From Aptenodytes patagonicus (taxonomy: Eukaryota; Chordata; Aves; Sphenisciformes; Spheniscidae), in NCBI RefSeq assembly GCF_965638725.1, contig NC_134950.1:14570101-14634100 (forward strand): a stretch of 64,000 nt of DNA. The letters are read 5' to 3'. Positions within the stretch are counted from its first letter, which is position 1. Each line of letters begins with the position of its first letter. Below, in pieces: positions 1-12,161 of the stretch. Position numbers and translations under genes: made by a program. The notes beneath the pieces are model-generated. The model was not told the DNA's origin, made no database searches, and saw only the letters and a program-made list of their open reading frames with translations.

Positions 1-473
1 TTTCTTTTAAAATGTTTGGGTTTTGCTTTTAATCACGGTGCTGTTTCCTTTCTAGAATTAAAAAAAAACACAGCACCATTCCCTGTAACTAGATAAGAAA
101 GACAAAGGAAGTGTTTACAGGAACATCAAAAGCGTGTGAATAGCTGTTTCTACTGCTTGATGAAGAAACAGCAAGCTCTCTGTGCAATGTCTATGGCAAT
201 GCCAGCCTGGGAGTGGTACCGTGCATTTCCCTATCGCTGGTTGGGGGGAAAAAAATCAACAAAGAAGTCTGAATAGGCTTTATTGACCAAACTGAATGAA
301 GCTGCAGTAAATCTGTGATGTTTAGTCTTTGATTTCCCCTACCATCGTGTGAATGATGCCCACTGGATTTTTATTTTCAGGGAAAAAAAAAATGTTTATA
401 ATCTTGACATGTTTTGACTTATCCAAATTTTGGTGTGTTTTATTTTTTGTTGTTTTTTTTTTTTTCCCCACAG

Positions 474-606
474 AGGTATGGAACTATTTCCAAAGGGTTT
501 TGGTGAAGAGATATGCCACTGAACGAAACGGAGTCAATGTTATAAGTGGACCAATCTTTGACTATGACTATGACGGTTTACATGACACACCCGACAAAAT
601 AAAACA
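474..606 (+). CDS. ENPP2: ENPP2 coding exon, third from last
   Basis: A long T-rich tract and the acceptor CCCACAG precede the exon. It starts in the middle of a codon (AG, then GTA TGG for Val-Trp) and ends with CA before the donor GTAAGA. It encodes [20 protein letters not shown] and then the acidic loop [11 protein letters not shown], which binds calcium in this family. The first part of the split codon comes from an exon left of the window. Confidence 0.95.
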
Positions 607-3600
607 GTAAGAGCTTGTCCTTAAATTGATTTGCTGTTGCTTCTCTTAATGATGGCTTTATCTTAAACAATTCATTATCTGCACATTATTTGATTTTCAT
701 TATTCTAGCTCTTTCTAAAATTATTGTTCATCAAGACTGAATGCCCCTGTAGGTAGGACAGTGGTAAAAATAAGGAAACGGCCATTCAGCAGGTAACTGT
801 TCACCTTGACTTTGAAATTAAGTGTTCATTCATCCTTGAGACGAAGCTGAATTATGTTCCAAATAATCTATTTTCTCTAAAATTCTCCAGAATTTAAGAG
901 TTGACAACTGGATACCGGAGCAAACCATAGCAGTGCTATTGAGTTAGATACTCAAGTCTTTTGTTAATTCAGTAATACTTTCTATGTCCCTGAATGGAAG
1001 AAGCCTTTCAGCACTGGTGTGTGGTATTTCTATAGCACAGTATCAAAACATGAGCTAATTGAATGCTCATTTTCAGATAGTGTTTAGGAATCAAACACTT
1101 TTCAACAACATACATGTGTCCTCACAGGTAGGAGAGGAAAGACCATGCTGTTTGTGTAACCTGCTTCCAAACAGGTTTATCCTTTGTGGATAAATGTTTG
1201 CTTTATTCCCCCAGGTTTGTGGAAGGCAGTGCCATCCCCGTTCCTACTCATTACTATACCATCATAACCAGCTGCTTAGATTTCACTCAGCCAGCCGACA
1301 AGTGTGATGGACCACTCTCCGTTCTCTCATACATCCTTCCCCACCGGCCTGACAATGATGAGACCTGCAATGTAAGTTCTACTGCACTTCTGTAGCCCCT
1401 TGGTAAATATATCCCTGGGACATGTGAAACCCCATTACTGTTAGATGCTAGTGCTCAATGATGTCTTAAGTGAAAGCATAGGGTAGTGACTCTATTAAGT
1501 GTCATGTTCAACTCATTAGATAAAACTACTCCCCTGTGATATCAGAGAAAACATGGAACTATTACTGTACCTAAAATTGTCTGGAAGAACTGACATACAG
1601 TAGGTTGGCAGTAAACAACCTGTAGGCTTCTATGTTTTGGCAGACACTGTCAGTGTAACCTCAGAGCAGACTGGGGGGAGGTTGTGTGCGTTAGACGTAT
1701 TGTGCTAGCAGCCAGCCTGATGTTTTTACTGAGGTCTGTTTCCATATGTAGGTACAATATAGTCTGTCTGCTATGGCAGTCTGGGTGCATCAGACAGCGT
1801 GATTACATCCAACCCACACAGTATTAAAACTATATGGTAAAACCTGCCAAGGGTAGAGTGCCAGCTCTTGCCGTTTCCAGAACATGTCTTGATTCAAAGG
1901 AAAAGTTTGGATTGTTATTAACAGAGATGACCAGACAACCTCCTGGTTCCTTTCCTATCTTCCTTAGGATGCAAGATCCTATAGTGTAAGAATCTTGGTG
2001 AAGTACAAAGGCTTCGGTCTGGTCAGAACTGCAGAAAGTAACATGTGCACTCGGCAGCTGATCATGCGGCAGGAGAGCAGTTGGGTCCCCGCGGGCTCTG
2101 GTGCTCTGCAAGGACAGCAGTCCTCCCAGGCAGCTGTATTTAGACTTGTCCTTCCGCCTGAACTTGTTCTCCCATTACACAGCTGTGTGGATTCCTGCAC
2201 ACAGATGCTTCACTATAGGCTGCCAGGAGATCGTTTCCTGAATGAACGCATTAAGGTTATGAATTTTGTATTGGCACATAAAGTTAAGACTCCTGTTCCA
2301 GCTACAGGCAGAAATAGTCATTCCAACTCTGTACACAATTCACCTGGAACACTGTCTCTTTCTCATTCATCAAACATCGCCTGCTTTCAGGTCCCTCTTT
2401 TTAAAACCACGCTTTTGGAGCAGCATCCCTCTCTCCTGAGCAGGTCTGGCTTCCCCCTGTTTAGACTCTTAACTGCTTTGGGCAGAGTTGTCTTCCACCA
2501 GAAGTCTCGGAAAGTCCTACTTATATTTTATTGTGGTTTTTCTCTGGACTGCTTTCCTCTGAATCAAGGTCCAGTTGGTGATCTGGAAGTTACTAATCTG
2601 GCAGTTATTAGTGCCTCTGTCCTTGTATCTCTACCCGTATGTAATTTTATGACAAAGTCAATTTTTCCTCCCTATATTGCTTGTTATGGTCCTCTTAAAC
2701 TGCTGAAACCTTTTTTATGAACTATTTAGAATAATGGCCTCTTTTACGCTTTGATTTCTTACGTTCCAACCCAGGCTTCTTTTCTCTGTAGGTCATGCTA
2801 CTTATGGTGTATGTATTTACAGTTCTGGGAGGAACTTCAGTGCTACTACAAGGTCATTAGCAGATATTGGTCTATGCTTTTTACATAGCAAAGAACCACT
2901 CCAAAAATATTTAAATGTAGCTCTTGAATGAAAATACAGTCAGGCAAAATTTTGCCGTTCAAATACAGTGTCAGTCTTACTTTTGCACATGGTGTTCCAT
3001 CTGATTTGTTCAAAGAAGTGGTTGTGTAAAACCTCACATACTTCATGGATGAAATGCATGGGGTAATATAAGAATTTTTCCTTAACCTCTCCACAGCTTT
3101 CTTTTAAGATCTGAAGAAATATTAGCTTTCCCCCAACTCTGCTCTTGTTGCACACACTTTCTCTCTCTTCACACGGACGTTGGAGAACACCACTACTCTT
3201 CTCATTTGAATTTGTTCCATTTCCAAACTGTGTTTATTCATGGTGAGGTTATACCCATTTATTCTTGTGTCAACATTTTTCTATGGCTTAAATAGCCCTT
3301 CACTGGGCTTCTTTGGGATTTACCCTAGTGATGATTTATGATGATTCTCAAGGCATATACTTCTCTCTATTCATGAGAGACCCAGGATCTTTTTTGCTCT
3401 TCTCCTTAGAGAGGATAAGCATTTTAGTAGCCTTCCTATGCATCTGTTCCAGTCTGATTTCCCCCCCCCCCCGCCCCAGAACATGAATGAGATAAAGTAC
3501 TCCTGCTGAGATCTCAAAATGAAAATGGTTTTCTTTCCACTGGACACAACTCCTCTGATACTATCTAGGATTTGTTTTTTCCATAGCTGTGTTACAATGA

Positions 3601-6330
3601 TGGCTCACAATCATGCACAACCAGTACACCCTGGTCCTTCTCTATCTGCTGTTTCACCTGAGAAGCTCCCAGCTTAGCAGAAATTTTTGTCGTCAATGTG
3701 GATAACCCAGTTTCATACTATACCAGGGACTCCCCCATCTGTATCCTCCAGTATGCTATTGCAATCTTCCTCTGCATTGACAGGAGCTCCCAACTGTGTT
3801 TTGTTTTGTTTCTAGCACGCTAATGACCTTGGCACAAAAAGCATGTATGAAAACATTACACAAAATCCTTTCCAAGACCAGAGCTGGAGGAACCCTACTA
3901 GAAACCTCCTCCAGGCCACTATTTTCCCTTTTAGCAAAACCTTTGCATTTCTCTTTCAATAAGTGAGTTCCTCACCCACCTGTCTACACCCTGATCATGT
4001 TCAGCTTTCAGCTAATAATGTGATATCCAGAGAGATTCTTTTGTCCAGAATATCTGGTATCTTTTCCAGTGGATTTTAGGTTGGTCTCCTAATTGATTGC
4101 TTATTTCTATTTACCTCCATGTTTTCAATTATTATTTTTTCCTTCTAAGACTCACTGTACTATTGAGGTGAGACTAACCAGCACAGATGGAGAAAACTAT
4201 AATTTTAAATGTATACACTTCATTCGTTGTTCTGCAGTAATAGAATACCATGTTAGCTGATCACTGTGTTTAAAATCCTTGCTGCTGGACCTGAGGTTTC
4301 ATGGGCCCGTTGTGGAATGGAAAAACTAAAACCTAGATCGGTTGATTGATTTTCTGGGGTCATTTAAATGCTGTCTTGCTGGACTTGGTTTAAAACCAAC
4401 CTCATAGTCCTGTGATTTAGTCGTATTGCAGATCTTCTGCAAACTCTTAGGAATCCTCCTTGTATTCAAAAAAGTGAGCTTTGTAGCAATGCTTCCCTCT
4501 GAGCTCTGTAAAATGAAGATTTCCTGCTCAGAAGGAAGGCTTGAAGACAATAAAAATGTTACAGTGACTGCATTTGCAGTAACAACCCTGTTGAGGCCCA
4601 TTTGCAGACTAGCAATCTGATCGCCAGGCTGAAGGCTGAGCAGGGGGCTTCCTGCAGCCGTGTGCTGCCAGGCAGCATTCCTGGAGCATGGCACTGCAGG
4701 CGACGGGGAGTGAGCAGGGCATGCTCCCTTCTCTTCCCTCTTAATTTGCATCTATCTTTTCATGTTCCAGGCCTGGTTTGGGGCCTCAGGTTGCTAGCGA
4801 CATGGAGAGGAAAGTCGGTTTGGAGCTGAAAAGCTTCAAAACAGACAAGTGCTGACTGGGTCATGGATGTTTGCTTTAAAGCAGCTGGCTGTGACCTAGC
4901 TGGTACTTCGTGTCCTCTCTGTGCAAACGATCATGCTCACCCTCCTGGCCTTTGCGGGGTGACACACAGCCTGGTCTGTGGCACATCTACTGCATTGGGT
5001 AGGCTCTGGCATTGCTGAAGCGTAGTCTTGAATGGTGAGAGAATCACTTCGTAGGGGGACCTGGCTGAGACAGTCAGAAAGGGCCTCATTTTCAGGAGTA
5101 AGCCCAGAAATAGAGTTTTACCAGCAAGATTTCCAAGACACATGGGGTCCAAATGTTTGGAGGCACAACCCTCCTTTCCTAACTTGCTTCCCCGAAAGCA
5201 GTGTAGACGTACCGGCCTGAGAGGCCAAAGGGGGAAAAGTCCTGTTTGCTCTGTCCTTTTCCCACATCTGCTCCCCACCATGCAGTCCTTGGGGCTGGCT
5301 GCAATGCTCACGGGACACGTTGCTGGGCTGCTTAACGCACTCAAACAGCCAGTAACTGCAGTGTTTTGCAGGGCTGATTTTCTGATGTGTTAGTGAGTTA
5401 CGTTAGTTTGTGGATGGCTTCAACAAATGCTGGAGCTGGCACAAGGCATGCAGCAGGAGCAGCCCCCTAAGAGAGATTACACCCACGCAACCCGACCCCG
5501 ATCACTCTGGCAGCATCACCTTCCTGATTTTTATTTCTGTATTGGGAAATGCTTAGTGAAAGTCTTTTTTCTATCAGTGAATAATATGTATGTTCTAATA
5601 ACTGGATTTTACAGGTACCAACATAAACCATAGTCCCAACTGTTTAATGAATCGTAATGTTCTCCTAGCAGTAAAGTGGAAAGATTAAAATAATATTGTG
5701 TTAGATGAGGTGCAGGTCAGATGAGAATAATGTGTAGAGGTAGGGTTCAAAGGTAAACAGCCTAAAATTTGGGCTTTGGTAATACACAACTGATTAATAC
5801 AGAGCTCTTTCTCTGAGATAAAAAATATGTAGTGACCAATGGATCTTCTAAAAGCATATGGCTGTTCTTCTGAAACACCTGCAACATGGGGCCAGTTTTT
5901 CCCAGATGACTATGGTAATTGTCTCAAGCCCATCCTAAAATGGGCCCCAAAATAAAACTGTAGGAATCATCTTGCATGTGAAGTTTCAAATCTGTTTTCT
6001 TGGAACTTGTTTACCTTAGTCATTCGTGAATAGGGCACAGATTGTTCAAATGGACCAAATCTTCAGAAAAGTTGCATTTGTTTTCAGAGCTGACTTTTGA
6101 CATGGCTATGAAACATTTTTTTCTTTTTTTCTTTTTTTTTTTTTTTTTTTACATTTCAGAGCTTGGAGGATGAATCAAAGTGGGTTGAAGATCTACTTAA
6201 GATGCACACTGCACGTGTGCGTGATATCGAACAGCTCACAAGCTTGGACTTCTTCCGAAAGACCAGTCGCAGCTACACAGAAATCCTCTCCCTAAAGACA
6301 TACCTGCATACGTTTGAAAGTGAAATTTAG
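474..6330 (+). CDS. ENPP2: ENPP2 (autotaxin), 3' part: last three coding exons
   Basis: Autotaxin is a secreted lysophospholipase D that turns lysophosphatidylcholine into lysophosphatidic acid. Only the C-terminal nuclease-like domain is in the window. Coding exons are 474-606, 1215-1371 and 6160-6330 (stop TAG), each bounded by AG acceptors and GT donors, and the phases join cleanly (CA from exon one plus G from the next gives Gln). The encoded stretch contains [22 protein letters not shown] (the EF-hand-like calcium loop of ENPP nuclease-like domains), [14 protein letters not shown] and the terminus [12 protein letters not shown], all very close to vertebrate ENPP2 as I recall it. Introns are 608 and 4788 bp. 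The catalytic phosphodiesterase domain and the N-terminus lie upstream, outside the window. ENPP1 and ENPP3 are the paralogue alternatives, but the [14 protein letters not shown] segment, the C-terminus and the CCN3 neighbour all favour ENPP2. Confidence 0.95.
607..1214 (+). other. ENPP2: ENPP2 intron (608 bp)
   Basis: This is a short AT-rich intron with donor GTAAGA and acceptor CCCCCAG. I see no repeat or RNA gene in it. Confidence 0.85.
1215..1371 (+). CDS. ENPP2: ENPP2 coding exon, second from last
   Basis: The exon follows the acceptor CCCCCAG. Its first G completes a Gln codon with the previous exon, and it then reads [20 protein letters not shown], then [14 protein letters not shown], and ends [10 protein letters not shown] just before the donor GTAAGT in phase 0. 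It belongs to the nuclease-like domain and carries cysteines that form conserved disulfides in the family. Confidence 0.95.
1372..6159 (+). other. ENPP2: ENPP2 last intron (4.8 kb)
   Basis: The donor is GTAAGT. The acceptor follows an uninterrupted T-rich tract of about 30 bases at 6121-6150. The intron carries an ancient decayed CR1 on the - strand (about 3130-4085) with a C homopolymer near 3462-3474, and an open frame of 241 codons at 1995-2720 that I do not regard as a gene. Nothing else is recognisable. Confidence 0.8.
3130..4085 (-). mobile_element. Ancient decayed CR1-like LINE inside the ENPP2 intron
   Basis: Read on the + strand, the order of phrases follows antisense CR1. First comes the region before the 3' UTR (TTTATTCTTGTGTCAACATT, then TTAAATAGCCCTTCACTGGG). 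Then comes GCATCTGTTCCAGTCTGATT, then AGTACTCCTGCTGAGATCTC, and CCAGTACACCCTGGTCCTTC. Last is the reverse transcriptase part with GGAGGAACCCTACTAGAAAC. Divergence is high and no frame is open, so this is an old amniote-age copy rather than a bird-specific one. Boundaries are approximate and the call rests on remembered CR1 consensus. Confidence 0.65.
6160..6330 (+). CDS. ENPP2: ENPP2 terminal coding exon
   Basis: The acceptor is TTTCAG at 6154-6159. The exon opens in phase 0 with [20 protein letters not shown], continues through [20 protein letters not shown] and ends TFESEI with TAG at 6328-6330. The ending matches the vertebrate autotaxin C-terminus. Confidence 0.96.
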   Translation, partial: SLEDESKWVEDLLKMHTARVRDIEQLTSLDFFRKTSRSYTEILSLKTYLHTFESEI

Positions 6331-6775
6331 CTTTCTAACCTTACTCAGTGCATCCTTTTATCAACTGGTGTATATTTTTATATTGTTTTTATATTTATTA
6401 ATTTGAAACCAGGACATTAAAAATATTAGTGTTTTAATCCTGTATCAAATCTTAAATATTAAACCCTTGTGTCATTTGTTTTGTTTCTTTAATGTTTAAT
6501 ATAGGTATGTCTCTTGGTTTATTTAGTAGCGCTTGTAATACTGCAGCTTGAGTCCTTACTCTGAGCTTTTAAGTGGTGCTGCAGGATTTGATACGTGCAT
6601 CAAGGAAATACTAATTTCCCATGCTCCTTTACCACACTTGTAGTCCTGTACTGTGTATCAAAATACTGAACGTGTAAAATTACATTCATTTACTGTTAAC
6701 TATGTGACAGATATATTTAAACCCTATAGACAAATAGCATCTTAAATATAATAAACCACACATTCAGTTTTTTTA
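6331..6775 (+). other. ENPP2: ENPP2 3' UTR
   Basis: This AT-rich stretch follows the ENPP2 stop codon. It has weaker ATTAAA hexamers at 6416-6421 and 6458-6463 and a canonical AATAAA at 6750-6755, followed by a T- and GT-rich tract at about 6768-6792. The end is inferred from the usual distance from hexamer to cleavage site; earlier cleavage is possible. Confidence 0.7.
6750..6755 (+). terminator. Poly(A) signal AATAAA of ENPP2
   Basis: A canonical AATAAA with a downstream T/GT-rich element lies 420 bp after the stop codon. Two ATTAAA variants upstream could give a shorter 3' UTR. Confidence 0.65.
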
Positions 6776-9700
6776 ATGTGTTTTGATTTCCTTTTACAGG
6801 GACATTCAGAGGGACTTGCAGGCAGCTGAGTGCTGCCAGATCTCTCTTATTCACCGGGCAGAGCCCTTCTCAAGAGATTAGGTTGGCTGGTAAGAGGACA
6901 GCCGGGAGCCCAAGTGCCCTGCGCTGGTACTCAGCAGTGAGACCATAAAAGACATGCACAGTAGTGGTTAGGTTTTGCCATAGGGACAAAGCTGGGAGAG
7001 GAGGTTGGTTGGTGTCATATAAGCTACCAGGGGTACCCCACGCTTGAGGCCACTTGGCCCTGCTCTGGAGCCATGGAGAGGATGTGAGGTGACAACATCC
7101 GCGGTCACCAGCCAGGCTGTGTTGCATCCCTTCTCCACCGCTGTTGCTCTGGGCTGGTTCCTGGAATACCTGTTCCATCGTGTTTTGCTTTGACTTTGGG
7201 GGAAGCTGAGATAAGGCAGATGTTGACAGAGGTGACATCGCTAAACACCCAGCAGTGGGCTTTTACCCAGGAGGAGAAAATCTGATTTTCGTCATCTTGT
7301 TCTAATGGCCAGAATTTGGGGAGTTTTCCCCTAATCTGAGGCCAAGTCTGAGGCTTAATGCCAGCCCTCATTCTCAGAGGAAGCCCCTTGGCCTGACTGC
7401 ACTATATAACTTCTGGTACTGTGAACCCCATACAGTGCATGTGATTTACATCCATCACCTACCTGGTCAAGTCTCTGTTGGCTACGTCTGTGCAGTCAGA
7501 GTCTCATAATCCTGGCAAGCCCCTATGAGTGACACTCATGGCACAGTCCTAAGCCAATGGAAGAGTCACTGTTGTATACCAGTATCTAGATAATGGCCTG
7601 GTTTGGCTTGGACAGCTTTTATAGAAGGCATATGGTATGGAGCATTACAGTTAGTGTAGTTAGATGATGTAAAAGATACATTATTGTTTAGAATGTCTCT
7701 TGAGGCTGAACCCACTAGTAGCACTATTACAAAGCCATTGTTTGGGGTTACAGATTTCCCTCTCTCTACCAAAGTGGTTTGTGTCTATTTTCTCTTCGAG
7801 GGTTACAAATGCTGGAGGGAAGCGGGAAGGGCTGGAAAGCATCTCAGCCATGTACACAGACGAATAGCCAGGTCTCCTAAGTAAAATTAATCTGGCACAA
7901 TTTTAGCAATTTGCATCCCTGTAGCATCCATCTAAGAGAAAGTAGTAAACTGGAATTAATCACGTTAACACTGATAATAAAGTTCTTGTGACCAGTAGAC
8001 AAAATTTTATTGTTCTAGGTGCCAAATTCTGTTTAAATTAGAAGAGCGCAAAACTTGAATGCTTTAAAATCTCCCCAAAATGTTAGGATGGAACTTCTAA
8101 TAACTGCACAAAGCTCTGGGAAACATCCTATTCTTGCAACTTAAAAATTGTCTCTTGTGATTGCTGGTAGCACAGAAATATTTTTCTGTAAGCTTTTGGC
8201 AGGGCTTCCTGCCATGATAAACTTTACGTTCTCACATGTGCTACAAAGGGTATTTCCTCTGGATTTAAAACAGGTTTTAGTTAAGACCTAATTCCTCCAA
8301 CACTGACTTTAGCAATATAATGTGGTTGTTCATAAACTAAACTGAAGACCACCACTACTGTGTTGTTTTGACATTCACCTGTTGCTTTGTTTGGTTTTTT
8401 AATGTAATCTAACAAATGATGTAATTCTTTTATTTTTTTCCAAAACAAGATGACATTTATACCAAAGGAACATTTATGCTCTGAAAGATACTCCTCCTCT
8501 TGTGTTCAGAGAAGTTTGCTTTTGAAATACAGTAAGTGATGATTGCTGGGAGAGACAGTTTAACTCTATCTTGGTTTCACTAAAGAATGACGATTAGCGT
8601 GTAGGGAAATGTGATTTTTTACTCAGTTGCTTGCTGTGAGAATAAATACTAGTAATTTACTTCTGTTCTACTTACTTCTCTTCAGCCCTCGGCCCCATGT
8701 TCTTGCACAGTATTGCTGTTTTATTTTACCATGCTGGCAGAAGTACCTGTGCTGGGGAACGTTTGTGGTGACTTCTGTGAATTGCATGGGGTTTTTTCCT
8801 GTTGAAAGGTGCCTTATCAACACAAAAGCTCCAGAGCAAAGCTAAAGCCTTGTAAATCCCTCTGAGCAACATGAGCTCTGCAGGAACAACAGACATTTTA
8901 AAGGAAACTTGTAATTTCCCTTTGGTATTCATCAGGGTGAATGTTAGCTTAGGGCAGTGTGTAGGAAGGAACCCCTCTGCTTTCCATTCCTGTTAGACCA
9001 TTTTGAAAATATGAAATACCACTTGCTTCTGTTACGTTTCCTTTTCTTGATATTACTCTGGCTTCTGCAAGTGGTCCACTGAGGAGAACAAGCACTGAAT
9101 TTTTCTGTTGAGTAAACACTAGTTTTGAGGGTTTGGATAATTACCGTTTGCAGTTGGTGATGTAAATTTGAGGCATGTTTAATGAGTTAGAGGCAGTTCA
9201 GTTGAGCAATTGTCAAGGCAACAAAAGCCGTAGGTGTCCTGCACAGCTAACAGAGTCCTTTTGCTCTGGGAAAAATCCTTCAGAGGCAGTTATGCAACTG
9301 GAATATCCCTCCTACAGGAAACTGTTACTTTTTTTAACGCCTTTTTCACAGTCACACATCCTTAATAGATAAGCACTGAAAGCAGGTCAAGTAACCTGAC
9401 CAACAGCATGGTTATGATGGCAGAATTATAGCAAAAGTCACCATCCTATACTGGCAGTACTGACATACTTAATTACCACTGATTATATTCTGTCCTGGTC
9501 AGCAAACAGCTTGATTAGATTGATACTTTCTGCTTGCTGCTACTTCCCTGTTCTTCATTTCCAGCCTTTAGTCCCTTTATGCTGTTAGGTGCAGTGTTCA
9601 ACAGTTTTGGACGCTGGCACTGTTTTAGTAATAGCAGATCAGTTTGTATTGTGTTATAAAGCACTTTCAGCTCCAGATGAATAAGAAAATTAAAAAATAT

Positions 9701-9919
9701 AATTGTCAGGTCTGTGCCGTCTTGTGAAGGTTTTCCAATATTCACAGGGATATGATTACATTTAAATACCTGTGTTTAATTAGGCCAATCTTGTTGTGTC
9801 CCTGGAGGGTGCACCAAAACAATCCTGCCATAGTTCCCAGCTTCTCAGTGCTTATATGAGAACAGTCGGTCAACTGATTGGGCGAAGATTTTAACAAATG
9901 AAAACATGCACTTCTTGTA
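6776..9919. other. Intergenic, no gene recognised
   Basis: This follows the ENPP2 poly(A) signal. Only short chance frames occur, on both strands. I see no recognisable repeat, RNA gene or coding motif. Confidence 0.6.
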
Positions 9920-10183
9920 GGAGAGGCCAGAAAACAAAAGCAGTGATAGAGATAAGAGAAGTTTTTTCCCACTTCAGGAGACAGAAGAGGCTGAACAGGT
10001 TGAAGGTCCAGGAGATGCTGCCAGAAGGAAACCGGGGCTGGAGAAGATTTATTTGGCAGGTTTATGAAGTCCCTGTTCCCCCTGCATCTGGCTGCTTCTG
10101 ATAGATCAGTCCTTCACGTACAACAGATGAAATAGCTCCCTACTTTCTGCACACAGCCGGGAAGCAGAAAACTTCTCAGGAAA
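9920..10183 (+). repeat. Left arm of a ~265-bp inverted repeat
   Basis: Reads GAGAGGCCAG at its start through CTTCTCAGGAAA at its end. The reverse complement of 11893-12161 aligns along the whole length at roughly 90 per cent identity by eye. Landmarks shared by both arms include AGAAGGAAACCGGGGCTGGA, GATTTATTTGGCAGGTTTAT and CAGTCCTTCACGTACAACAG. Both copies share an open frame over the central part (for example QKRLNRLKVQEMLPEGNRGW), but without a start, end or family match I do not call a gene. Source unknown. Confidence 0.85.
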
Positions 10184-11892
10184 GTTGAAGGAGTTCCCCT
10201 CTGGAGGTGTTGCTGGTTGCAGGAGCAGCGCATGAACTCTGGAAGTGTCGGGGTGTGTACAGTGAGGACAGACTGCAGGATCTGACCTGAAAGAAACAAA
10301 TTTGTAGCAGCTGGAGCTGATGTTCCAGCAATCCTCGCCTTCAGTCTCATGTCTACCCCAAACATCTTTAATTAACTTTAAATTTGTATTACAGAGCTGT
10401 GCAGCTTACCTCAGCTGCTCTCTGCAGGAGACAGAGGAGATATTGCTCGTGGTGCTAAGCAGCAAGAGAATTTTTTTATTTTTTTTTTTTTTTTAAACTG
10501 CAAGCTCCCTACCCACAGGAGGGCAAATGCACTTGTTCTGCCCTGCAAGAGACATGAGAGAAAACCAGGCTTTCCCAGGGCAGGGGAGTGTGTGGGTGCT
10601 GCAGACCTGCCACCTCCCCTCAGCTCCGGTGCTCTTCAAACACATTTTGCGCTTATGGCAGTGGGGTTTATTCTGGTGTTTCGGCACAGAGACAAACGAA
10701 ACTTCACAGCCTTCCTGGGAAGTGGCTGTTATCACAGGCATGGATGAAACTGTGGCATGGAGAGGCTGAATAATACGTTTAAGGACATGCGTACGGTAAG
10801 CCCAGTAAAGCTGGTCACAGCACTCCTGCATGGGATTTGATATGTGGTATTTTTAAAACACTTCTGGTAGTGCTACCACTGGTGGGAGGGCACAGGGTAA
10901 GTTTTGTAAAGCAGAAGCCTCAGAATCACTGAGGCTGAAATAAAATTTGAATACAAGGCTATAGAAGCAAAACTCCCTTCCTTTTGGGGACAGTAAATCA
11001 TGCTGACTTAGTTTTCTATCAGTCCCATCCATCAAAATGCTTGTGATAGCTCTAATTCCTCACCAGAGCCCTCCCCTGTCTCCAGAGGGGCGCCACACTA
11101 CGTGTCTGTCCATCCTGTCTGTAGTCCTAGTCCAGCTCAGTTTTGTGACTTTAGTTTCTATTTCCCTCGCTGCAGTCCCAGACAACCGTTGCACTTGACC
11201 TGACATACATGGTATAGTCATGGTGATACAAGTATACTTTGATCAGGATAGACCTGCCAGCAAATGATTAGTACCGTGTTAACTGTATATCTTCCAAGTG
11301 GGGCCATATGTGTTTGAAACGTTTAAAGTTCAGCCCTTGTTCAAGACAGGAGAAAAAAAGGCATTTTAAACATTGTGGAAAAATACCTAATCTCCTTTCT
11401 TTGCACTTGTTGTGTAAATATAAGATAAGAGCAGTATTCCCAAGGTTACTGCAAACAGCCCATCACTACAGAGTACAAGCTAACATTTACTAAAATGTAT
11501 GTTGACATAAAAAGCAGCATTGCAGCAGTCAATGGCGGTAAACAAAACCGCAGGTTTCTTTGCCTTCACAAGTCAAAAGTTTGGGATGTAACCTATTCAG
11601 ACCTGCCCTCACAAAGAAAAATCCCTGCCCTGCTATAGCATCCACAGTATGTGCACAGTCATTCTGGAGCCTTACCTTACCCGCTGTTTTCTAAATATGG
11701 TACGGAAAGGCAGATGGAGGTCACCCTGGTTTCATCTGCAGGTTTCACCATGAAGAGATCAGCAAAGTTAGTAATTGTGGATTAGCACAGCTGTAACTGA
11801 TTGACCCTAAAACTGGAATTTACTAGAAAAAAGGTGGGACTATTTGTCATAAACCCTCAACGGAAAAGGATGAGATCCTTCTCAGGGGATAT
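10184..11892. other. 1.7-kb spacer between the inverted repeat arms
   Basis: Unique-looking sequence with a T tract near 10471-10494. I recognise no coding region, transposase or terminal repeat in it. Confidence 0.5.
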
Positions 11893-12161
11893 TTTCCTGA
11901 GAAGTTTTCTGTTTCCTGGCTGTGTGCAGAAAGTAGGGAGCTATTTAATCTGTTGTACGTGAAGGACTGATCTATCGGAAGAGGCTGGATGCAGGGGAAA
12001 CAAGGATTTCATAAACCTGCCAAATAAATCTTCTCCAGCCCCGGTTTCCTTCTGGCAGCATCTCCTGGACCTTCAACCTGTTCAGCCTCTTCTGTTTCCT
12101 GAAGTGGGAAACTTCCTCTCTTATCTCTTTATCACCGCTATTTTTTTTTTGCTGGCCTCCC
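11893..12161 (-). repeat. Right arm of the inverted repeat
   Basis: Reverse-complement partner of 9920-10183. Similarity stops abruptly after the AAAACTTCTCAGGAAA end (coordinate 11893 here) and fades at an A-rich stretch (T run at 12141-12150). The sharp inner edges suggest a duplicated or inverted unit, or two independent insertions of one unclassified repeat family in opposite orientation. Confidence 0.85.

Noticed and set aside
353..610. 85-codon frame starting in the intron before an ENPP2 exon
   Set aside because: The first part is a T-rich intron tract; only 474-606 is exon, with clear acceptor and donor.
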